From NCBI GenBank assembly GCA_018676675.1, contig JABHEG010000389.1:1-50942 (forward strand): a DNA stretch of 50,942 nt. The letters run 5' to 3'. The stretch's first letter is position 1. Each line of letters opens with the position of its first letter. Of the stretch, positions 17,601 to 23,497 are shown piece by piece. A program made the position numbers and the translations under genes. Below the pieces are notes generated by a model that ran no database searches, was not told the origin of the DNA, and was given only the letters and a program-made list of their open reading frames with translations. The DNA comes from Lentisphaerota bacterium. Its GTDB lineage: Bacteria > Verrucomicrobiota > Lentisphaeria > Oligosphaerales > JABHEG01.

Positions 17601-18902
17601 TCGTGGCAGATGGTTCGGGTCCGCAAGGCGGGCAAGGGCCCGGAACGCAGCTCGGCGCACTCTGAGATCCTTGGTCTCCGCCTGTTCCAGCAGGGCTTCG
17701 ACCGCGATGACGTCGTTCCTGCGGAGCAGGACGTCAATCACTCGGGGACGCGCGTCGACTCCTGCCGCCGTCATGCACTGGGTCAGGGCCGCGGGCACGC
17801 CGGGGTCGGTTAACGCCAGAAGAGCCAGCGTCGCCGCGTCCCGTTCCTGTCGGGTTGTCGCCTGGCCCACTCGCGTCGCCAACCACGGCACGCACGACGT
17901 GTCTCCCGCCTTGCCGAGGGCGCGAGCGGCCGCGATCCGCACGGTTTGGTCGGCCGACGTTGTACCAACGGCCAGGATCGCTGTCTGAACGGCGACTCCT
18001 CCGCGGTCAGCCAGGGCGTCGATCAGGAGCGTCTGGACCTCCGCATTCAGCTTTGGCAACTCGGCTGCGAACTGCTCAGCCACACCGTCTGCTTCCAGAT
18101 GCGCCAGGCTCGCGATGGCCACGGCCCGACGTGTTGTGTCGCTGCCGTTCACGGCTTGCAGGATGCGTGCAGCGGCTCGATCAGGCTGGGCTTTCAGCAG
18201 TCCTGCGAAGGCACCAAGGCGGACGTGTTCGGGCCACTCGAGGGCCTGCAGTGCTCCGTAGATCGTCGCGGCCGACACGCCATCTCCGTTGAGCACCCGC
18301 TGTTCCGCGGCCAGGAGCGATGCCTGGGCTGCCGTCTCGCGCAGTCCGGGCGGCGCGGATTTGCGGCACGCGGCCAGTGCGGCGACCGCGTCCGGTGTGC
18401 CTATCCGACCGAGGGCTGTCGCGGCCGCACCGGCAACTGCGGGATCACCGGTGCTCATCAGCGGAATCAGCAGCGGCACAGCAGCCGAATCTCGGCGGAA
18501 ACCAATCGAGTTAATGAGCCCAACCTTCACACCGCCTTCTGCTTCTGCCGCCGTTTTGCGCAGCGCCTCTCCAGCTTCCGGGTAGGGCATTGGTTCCAGA
18601 GCCACACGGGCGATGTGCGAGAGCCCGGGGTCGGCCAGCAACCCGGTAAGGGCAGGGATACAGGCCCTGGTCCCGATCACCTGAAGCTCACGGCAGGCCT
18701 TGTCGCGCGGCGCCCACTCACGACTGCTATTCAGAATCTCGATGAGCTCCCGCTCTCGAGCTCCGCCCTTCTGCGCCGCCCAGGTTGGGAGGGACACAAG
18801 CACAGCAACCAGAAGCAGCGCACTGGCTCCCCATGTTGCGCGCAGAATGGTCCCGACGCATCGAAATGTGCTGGTCGGCTGGCTATTGCCCTTATCATCC
18901 AT
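14643..18902 (-). CDS. Exported mosaic: HEAT repeats, PA14-like region, DUF1080, FG-GAP propeller
   Basis: A 1419-residue exported protein. The hydrophobic leader lies around residues 20-43 and ends LPTWAAQ. Order of parts: HEAT-type helical repeats (about 50-650); a region starting VSWHVAGPYRQ and containing DDAIKAWVNGEVV, resembling PA14/galactose-binding beta-sandwiches (about 665-835); DUF1080 (about 862-1040; LFNGKDLTGWEA, NSGIWFRHQG, WNEAAIRA); and an FG-GAP/VCBS propeller (about 1055-1419) with calcium-type loops FNKDGKLD, VDGDGSLD, IDGDGRVD, INGDGRPD, FDGDGDLD and IDADNDVD. By family the DUF1080 part would cleave 3-keto-glycosides; the rest would bind carbohydrate, calcium or partners. 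The ATG at 18902 was chosen because a start at 19103 would read through a palindromic intergenic element and hide the signal peptide. Confidence 0.85.
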   Translation of the reverse strand: MDDKGNSQPTSTFRCVGTILRATWGASALLLVAVLVSLPTWAAQKGGARERELIEILNSSREWAPRDKACRELQVIGTRACIPALTGLLADPGLSHIARVALEPMPYPEAGEALRKTAAEAEGGVKVGLINSIGFRRDSAAVPLLIPLMSTGDPAVAGAAATALGRIGTPDAVAALAACRKSAPPGLRETAAQASLLAAEQRVLNGDGVSAATIYGALQALEWPEHVRLGAFAGLLKAQPDRAAARILQAVNGSDTTRRAVAIASLAHLEADGVAEQFAAELPKLNAEVQTLLIDALADRGGVAVQTAILAVGTTSADQTVRIAAARALGKAGDTSCVPWLATRVGQATTRQERDAATLALLALTDPGVPAALTQCMTAAGVDARPRVIDVLLRRNDVIAVEALLEQAETKDLRVRRAAFRALARLADPNHLPRLIALLVKAPADAARGGAERAVTQVALKTTDETKRTRSILDALAREKDVDKRGALLRALAGTGGLQALAAVQKALASPAPDERDVALRALATWPDAAGVEPLFEQFRTTTNATHRVLSLRGFVRLLGPPTQPSPDACVAWFQRGFEEARDAAEKKLLLGGLMHVPHADALELAMGQLGDPDVSAEAGLAAVGIGRALAGISPESTVAAMKRVAKDGHSSAVRKQAKELLKRVGKFEDYIVSWHVAGPYRQGGKHGKHLIDIPFPPEQDGGAGAQWRTLPAKSSAKQPCWMLDLCSSLGGEQCLAYARTWVESDRERKAQLEMGVDDAIKAWVNGEVVYAKNSSGAAKAGEEKAAVVLKKGWNVLILKVIQHTGPWEYCARLRSEKGAKLEGIRIDANHAGTAPVLTTPKAAPDVPTASLPLSAAGPPPTGKEDGWRRLFNGKDLTGWEATGEAVAAVEDACLVGTQTTGKGGDIWCQGEYGNFELLVTYRVQWPANSGIWFRHQGRKAYQFDILKYKKPVAFSGTLYCPGKMFLTRNLDEGLEKRDGWNEAAIRANGDVMTLWLNGKAVGHCRDATTATGRIGIQVHGGDAYKGMKIAVRDIRVRGLPSKDQAAVPGARPTPLQFAMHRIGSYRSESCGVGDFNKDGKLDIVAGPYWYEAPTWTAHQFRKLRGKVDEDGKGYRDDFMNAPLDVDGDGSLDVVTCCWFAKRMEWYRNPGNGNGEWPMQVVEENGNFELGDLWDIDGDGRVDEILPAVKHTAWFDIVRGKDGKQGLVKFPVCTKTRPFGTGVGDINGDGRPDILRPTAWFEAPSDPRKGTWKEHDWRIGSKDGGTDHTAQILVYDVDADGLNDVVTSSAHKHGIFWYQQGRKGTAATWKQHVIDDTWSQAHSLALADFDGDGDLDLATGKRFMAHNGGDPDGHGKLGVYWYELTRKPAVAWGKHAISYDQGIGSGLNIVASDIDADNDVDLVVTGKWGGPVWFENKRK

Positions 18903-18957
18903 TGCGATGGCTCCTGTTGGTGAGCTTGGCCAGGCACCACTCTGGTGTCTGGAGACC

Positions 18958-19038
18958 CAGCGGTTGAGGGCGACCGCCCTCCACGGGGTTGCCTTGAGCG
19001 ATGTCGCCAGCCTGGAGGGTGATCGCCCTCGACCGCTG
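18958..19038. repeat. Imperfect 25-bp inverted repeat with self-palindromic arms
   Basis: The 25-base arms (18958-18982 and 19014-19038) match in inverted orientation at 22 of 25 positions, with a 31-base spacer. Each arm itself contains a small palindrome: gagggcg-ac-cgccctc in the left arm, and the same with one G-T wobble in the right. It occupies the gap between two minus-strand genes. The nested palindromes recall REP or MITE-type dispersed repeats, and a strong RNA hairpin in the message is also possible. Confidence 0.6.
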
Positions 19039-19090
19039 ACGCTACCAAACAGCGGTTTTCGCGTGAGCACTGCTTTGGTGCCATCCGGCA

Positions 19091-20365
19091 TCAGGCATGC
19101 CACGGCTGACGCATGGCGCGTGTTCGCAGGCGGTCAGCCTCGGGATCATTGAGAAAACACTCCCCAGTCGGGTCCCAGGTGATCTCCCGCCCGAGCCGGA
19201 CAGAGATGTTGGCCAGGTGACAGGCTGTAATCGAGCGGTGTGCAACATCGGCGTTCGAGCGGGGCTGTCGACGCGTCCGCACGCAAGTCAGAAAGTCACG
19301 CACGTGGTTGTCGGCCGGGTAGCCCCCGCGGAATTTCCGATCCTCGAGCAGCGAGTTGGGATGTGCCTCGATATGGCCGGAGTCCCCGGTCTCGACCCAA
19401 CCCTCCTCTCCCTCGAAGCGCACGGGGCAGGTCCCGAAACGCAGTCCTTTGCGGATGACCAGCTTGACCCCGTTCGCGTACACTGCTTCGACGTCAAGCT
19501 TGTCGTTGATCGTCCGGTACTGTAGCGGAACCGTGTCGTCGGCATCATTGGCCCACTGGCAGAGGTCCACGGTGTGGCTGCCCCATTCGCAGATCGAGCC
19601 CCCGGAAAAATCGCCGTGGCTGCTCCAGAACCCTCGCGTGTAGTACTTCCTGTTGTACGGGCGCCAGGGCGCTGGTCCCAGCCACCCGTTCCAGTCCATC
19701 ACCTCGGGGTCGGGTTCCGGCTCGGTCGGCAATACCTTGAAATTGACTCCGGATTTCGAGCCTGCTTTCTCGGCGTGAACCGCGGTCAGTTTCCCGAGCC
19801 GACCCGAACGGGCGAGGTCGATGGCAAAGACGAAATGCCCGATGTTCCGGCGTTGCGTGCCGCATTGGTACACGCGTGCATACCGTCGCACGGTCTCAGC
19901 CACCGCCCGGCTTTCGCCGATGGTGACACTCATGGGTTTTTCGCAGTAGATGTCCTTGCCGGCCCGGGCAGCCATGATAGAGGCCATGGCGTGCCAGTTG
20001 TCTCCGGTCGCGATCAGTACGGCATCGATGTCGTCGCGAGCCAGGAGCTCCTGGAAGTCCCTGTATGCCACACAGTTCTTGTTCCCGTAGTGTTTGTCGA
20101 CGCGATTCTTCGCGTCCTTCCGTCGGTTGCCCTGTACATCGCAGACGGCCACCATGTGCACGTCCGGCTGTTGCATGAAGGCGCCCATCACGTACTTACC
20201 ACGCCCGCCGATGCCGATTGTCCCCATGGTGATGCGATCGTTTGCCGCAACCTGTTTGCCCGCCCCCAGGGCGGCCCCCGGAATGATGGTCGGCAAAGCT
20301 ATCGCGGCCAGCCCTCCCCGGAGGAACGCGCGTCGGCTCGTGGCACTGCTAATCAACTTGTCCAT
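19091..20365 (-). CDS. Tat-exported Gfo/Idh/MocA-family oxidoreductase (second copy)
   Basis: A 424-residue NAD(P)-dependent sugar oxidoreductase with a twin-arginine signal at residues 10-15 (SRRAFL) and a following hydrophobic run ending GAALGAG. The Rossmann motif is GTIGIGGRG. The catalytic motif is YCEKPMS, and CEWGSHTVDLCQW matches the C-terminal domain of the other Tat-exported homologue in this window. The two share overall layout (LIATGDNWHAMAS, VYQCGTQRRN, WLGPAPWRPYN) and are paralogues. GGAGG about ten bases before the ATG at 20365 supports the start. It is divergent from the PocR-AraC regulator and directly upstream of the HEAT/DUF1080/FG-GAP gene, so it probably supplies that protein's oxidised substrate. 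Confidence 0.92.
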   Translation of the reverse strand: MDKLISSATSRRAFLRGGLAAIALPTIIPGAALGAGKQVAANDRITMGTIGIGGRGKYVMGAFMQQPDVHMVAVCDVQGNRRKDAKNRVDKHYGNKNCVAYRDFQELLARDDIDAVLIATGDNWHAMASIMAARAGKDIYCEKPMSVTIGESRAVAETVRRYARVYQCGTQRRNIGHFVFAIDLARSGRLGKLTAVHAEKAGSKSGVNFKVLPTEPEPDPEVMDWNGWLGPAPWRPYNRKYYTRGFWSSHGDFSGGSICEWGSHTVDLCQWANDADDTVPLQYRTINDKLDVEAVYANGVKLVIRKGLRFGTCPVRFEGEEGWVETGDSGHIEAHPNSLLEDRKFRGGYPADNHVRDFLTCVRTRRQPRSNADVAHRSITACHLANISVRLGREITWDPTGECFLNDPEADRLRTRAMRQPWHA

Positions 20366-20454
20366 CGCTCGTCGCCTCCACCTATGAACCCACACCGCCG
20401 CTGCCGAACCGGCTCGGCACACGCTGTCACGGTACACCAACAGGTCTGGTTTGA

Positions 20455-20517
20455 ACATGGATGTCTCTGCCCCAATGATGGACAATGCTGCAAAAAGGCG
20501 CTAGTGTTGATCCATGT
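20455..20517. promoter_or_regulatory. Inverted octamer in divergent promoter region
   Basis: ACATGGAT (20455-20462) and ATCCATGT (20510-20517) are perfect inverted copies, 47 bases apart, in the 148-base region between the divergent oxidoreductase and AraC-type regulator genes. The right copy covers the regulator's start codon (20514). Autoregulation is a plausible reading; half-site spacing unlike typical AraC direct repeats keeps this tentative. Confidence 0.25.
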
Positions 20518-21377
20518 CCAACCACGAAATGCGTTTTGTGTTCCAGCGCGACATTCGGGGCGTTCTGGATCATTTCTCCCGGCTTCTCTCGCTGCGTTTC
20601 TGCTTCCTTTCACCGGATGGCCGTGAACTCCAGGTGGGGGAAGACAAGCCCTTTTGCCGATTCTGTTCGATGATCCGCCACCAGCTCGGAGAGGCATCAC
20701 ACTGCCTGGACTGCGACCACGGGGGATGGCAACGAGCCGCGGGCTCCGGCAGAGCAGTTTGGTACACCTGCCACGCCGGGATGACGGATGGCTGCATGGC
20801 GGTCCGCAGCGGCGAGCGCATCATCGGCTACATGATGATTGGGCAGTTTCGGACGCAAGAGCGTTGTTCTACGAGCGTGTGTGAGCGGTGGGACGAACGT
20901 TACGGCAATGACGACCTGCAGACTGCCTTCCTGGAGGCGCCTTTCTATACCCGGGCCCAAGTGGAGGACATCATGGGGGTCTTCTCCGTCTTGGTGGACT
21001 TCATCGTGTCTCAACGCATGATTGCCGTGCGGGGCCTCGAACCGATCCAGCCGCTCCTAGCCTATCTTTCGGAACACCCGGATGAAACCCTTTCCACGGC
21101 CGAGGCCGCGCAGCTTCTGCACCGAAGTGTCTCCAGCTTCTCGCACGTCTTCAAGGAGAGCACTGGAACGAGCTTCCTCCAGTACCAGATCGAGCTCAAA
21201 CTGGACCGGGCGGACGATCTGTTCCGGACCCGGCGACCGATCACCGTCCGCGAAGTAGCTTTCGAGCTCGGTTTCCGAGATCCCTACTATTTCTCCCGCC
21301 TCTACCGGAAGCACCGCGGTTACCCTCCCAGCAGAGCCCTGCGTGCTCCGGCGGATGTCGCCGCCGCTACACCATAG
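20514..21377 (+). CDS. AraC-family regulator with PocR sensor domain
   Basis: A 287-residue transcription regulator. Residues about 5-160 form a PocR-type ligand-binding domain with its cysteine-rich centre (CRFCSM, HCLDCDHG, WYTCHAGMTDGC) and the GYMMIGQF strand. Residues about 180-280 hold the two helix-turn-helix motifs of AraC/XylS proteins (STAEAAQLLHRSVSSFSHVFK and VREVAFELGF-type, then DPYYFSRLYRKHRG). Known PocR domains sense small hydrocarbon derivatives such as propanediol; in this setting a sugar or sugar derivative is more likely, which is inference. It is divergent from the Tat-Gfo/Idh/MocA gene and is the only clear transcription factor in the window, so it probably activates the minus-strand set reading from 20365. 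The ribosome site before ATG 20514 is weak. Confidence 0.9.
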   Translation: MSNHEMRFVFQRDIRGVLDHFSRLLSLRFCFLSPDGRELQVGEDKPFCRFCSMIRHQLGEASHCLDCDHGGWQRAAGSGRAVWYTCHAGMTDGCMAVRSGERIIGYMMIGQFRTQERCSTSVCERWDERYGNDDLQTAFLEAPFYTRAQVEDIMGVFSVLVDFIVSQRMIAVRGLEPIQPLLAYLSEHPDETLSTAEAAQLLHRSVSSFSHVFKESTGTSFLQYQIELKLDRADDLFRTRRPITVREVAFELGFRDPYYFSRLYRKHRGYPPSRALRAPADVAAATP

Positions 21378-21419
21378 CCGGACAAGGTGGGACGGACCTG
21401 GGAAGGGCGACTCGAGGTC

Positions 21420-22994
21420 CTACCAGAACGACCAGCTGCCCGGTCGTTTCAGAAGCGGAACATAGCCGCTTTCGCGGACCACGGCCTGACCTTCTCTTGA
21501 AAGGAGCCAAGCTCGTAGTCGAGCTGCACCCGATGTTTCCGGTAGGTCGCTGGGGGCCGCTACGTAGACCTCCGTCACGTACGGGTAGGTCCGGTCACTG
21601 ATGGTCTGGAAGGAGGGAACCACCCCGTTGATGCCCACAAGCTCGGTGTTGGGGCTCGCGGCCATGAAATGCTCGTAGTAGTAGACCGAGTATGCGATTC
21701 CCCGCTGGTCATGGGTGAGGGCGATGTAGGGCCCCCCCATGCCGTTCCGAACGAGTCGCCGCGCCCGGGCCTCGTTCAGTTTTTCGGTTTCTCCACCCTT
21801 CATCACGAGGGCTTTCATCAGTTCCTGGCTGCCGGAGTTGGGGTTGCGCTGGTACGCGTTGATCTCCAGGTCGGGGCCGCCAACTTGCCCCCATTTCGTG
21901 ATCGTTCCGTCATAGATGCCCCGGACCTGCTCGACGGTCAGCGTCGTGACCGGGTTCTTGTAGTTCCTGATGAACACAAAGGCATCCAATGCGCACGGGC
22001 GGACGTCGAGTTGTACGCCCTTCTCCTCGGCCAGCTTGAGCTCGTCGGCTGACGGGCGGCGTGCCACGAGGGCCAGGTCTGCCTGGCCGTTGATCAGGTT
22101 CACGTATGAGCCGTGTGTCCCTGCGTGAGTTGTGAGCATGCGGTTGACGATCGTGGCCAGGCGTCTGTCGCCTGCGTCGGCAGCGTCGGGAGCGACCGCG
22201 GCGGGGCGGTACTCGATGAGAGTAAAGTCAGCGTGGCCCCGGTATCGGCCCCCGTGGTAGCCCCCGATATCGATGCTGCCTCCGGCCATGGCCAGCGGCG
22301 AGAAGGTAGAGTGGTCGAATGCCTCCTTGTCCGACCGATCCTCAGACCCGATCCAGAACCCGGAGTAGTTCTTCCGCTGCATCCAGCGATAGTCGACACC
22401 GAGGGTCTTGCAGGCCACAATCAACCCCAAAGGAGCAGCTGACGTCGACCCATCGACCCGAGGGTAACTGAACGTGTTGAACCCCAACGCCCGAGCTCGT
22501 GGAGCGTCTGTGACGGTGACTGCAGCCAGTTCCTGCCGGCGGCGTGCATGTAACTCGCTGCCTCGAGCTTGGATGGCCTCCTGGATGCGCCTTCGCGCGG
22601 CATTGACCTTGGTCTGAGCTTCGGACAGCTTCTGCTTCCAGGTCCGAACATCCTCGTGTTGCCAGAACTCATTGAGCTCCTTCTGGGGTGCTTTCAGCGC
22701 ATCTTGCTGTTCGCTTCGCAGCTTGCTTATCTCCTTCTGTGCGGCCATGGCGTCGAGGTACGCCTGCGGCGCCCCTTCACCCTTGTACAGACGTTTCATT
22801 TCGGTCTCGAGAGCGCGCAACTCGCGCGCGAGCGCCTCGCCGTCAACGGTCGCCTGGGCGGGGGCCTGCTCCTCGGGATTCTGAGCGTTCGCCCCGCGTT
22901 CTCCTCGTGAACAGCTGCTGCTCAAGAGCACTGCGGCGAAAACTCCGGAGCGCAGCGCGTTCCACCGTGGATACCGTTTTTCGTGCGAGAACAT
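21420..22994 (-). CDS. PstS-like substrate-binding protein with N-terminal coiled coil
   Basis: A 524-residue exported protein. The leader ends in LLSSSC (Cys28), so it may be a lipoprotein although the lipobox is imperfect. Residues about 55-165 are highly charged and predicted coiled coil (ELRALETEMKRL, ISKLRSEQQDAL). Residues about 175-524 match the phosphate-binding PstS fold: DGSTSAAPL, GQADLALVARRPS, FVFIRNYKNPVTTLT, IYDGTITKWGQVGG and NPNSGSQELM. PstS normally delivers phosphate to a PstCAB transporter, but no such genes are adjacent. AAGGGGG five bases before the ATG at 22994 supports this start over upstream ones, which would run through repeats. It converges with the AraC regulator, 42 bases apart. 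The coiled coil may tether or multimerise it; the ligand is unproven. Confidence 0.8.
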   Translation of the reverse strand: MFSHEKRYPRWNALRSGVFAAVLLSSSCSRGERGANAQNPEEQAPAQATVDGEALARELRALETEMKRLYKGEGAPQAYLDAMAAQKEISKLRSEQQDALKAPQKELNEFWQHEDVRTWKQKLSEAQTKVNAARRRIQEAIQARGSELHARRRQELAAVTVTDAPRARALGFNTFSYPRVDGSTSAAPLGLIVACKTLGVDYRWMQRKNYSGFWIGSEDRSDKEAFDHSTFSPLAMAGGSIDIGGYHGGRYRGHADFTLIEYRPAAVAPDAADAGDRRLATIVNRMLTTHAGTHGSYVNLINGQADLALVARRPSADELKLAEEKGVQLDVRPCALDAFVFIRNYKNPVTTLTVEQVRGIYDGTITKWGQVGGPDLEINAYQRNPNSGSQELMKALVMKGGETEKLNEARARRLVRNGMGGPYIALTHDQRGIAYSVYYYEHFMAASPNTELVGINGVVPSFQTISDRTYPYVTEVYVAAPSDLPETSGAARLRAWLLSREGQAVVRESGYVPLLKRPGSWSFW

Positions 22995-23017
22995 ATGACC
23001 CCCTTCTCCGTTGCTGA

Positions 23018-23049
23018 CCCGTGAACCCGTGAACCCGTGGCCCCGTGAA
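23018..23049. repeat. Tandem 8-bp repeat, CCCGTGAA type
   Basis: Four adjacent octamers: CCCGTGAA, CCCGTGAA, CCCGTGGC, CCCGTGAA. Two further units (CCCGTGAA, CCGCTGAA) in the same orientation occur at 23461-23476, so the motif flanks the gene-free block 22995-23497 on both sides. No gene was found in that 503-base block. Confidence 0.7.
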
Positions 23050-23128
23050 CGTTGCGATGAGGGGCGCGAGCTTGGGCGCGTACCTCTCGATCGAGCTGTT
23101 GTCCAATTCTCTTTGCCGCAATGTGTTT

Positions 23129-23393
23129 CACCACCCGCTTCGCTAGAGGACACGGAGACACGGAGAAGATGGGAAGAGGAGATTGACGGATCTCGCCCCC
23201 GGCCTGTCAGCCGGAACCGAACTCCGCCAATGTTCTCCCTCTTGGAGAGCGCGGAGCACTGCACGGCGTCTCATGCTCCCGTGCTCTCTTCTGCCAAAGA
23301 CCATCTGGCGAATCTGTTCTGCCGGCACGGCAGGACGGGTACGCCGGATCTCTGTGTTCTTCTTCCTCCGTGTCTCCGTGCCTCCCGTGGTTT
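23129..23393. repeat. MITE-like element: terminal inverted repeats around a strong hairpin
   Basis: cacggagacacggag (23151-23165) recurs exactly inverted as ctccgtgtctccgtg (23366-23380). Outside these lie caccac (23129) and gtgg (23387), also inverted. Between them a stem of about 14 pairs forms: gagagc-gc-ggagca (23245-23258) with tgctcc-c-gt-gctctc (23274-23288), one bulge and a 15-base loop. No open frame with coding character crosses it. The layout fits a non-autonomous mobile element or a structured RNA; no target-site duplication was identified, so the limits are approximate. Confidence 0.5.
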
Positions 23394-23497
23394 CCGCCTC
23401 AGTGGACCAGCCGAGGCTGGCAGTTCCGGGGGCCGCTTCCGGTCTGTTCTGTCTGGACAACCCGTGAACCGCTGAACCCTTTCCGCGGCGGCTCGGG

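Noticed and set aside
18903..19103. Longer N-terminus for the 1419-residue mosaic protein
   Set aside because: It would translate the 18958-19038 palindromic element and overlap the preceding gene, hiding the signal peptide.
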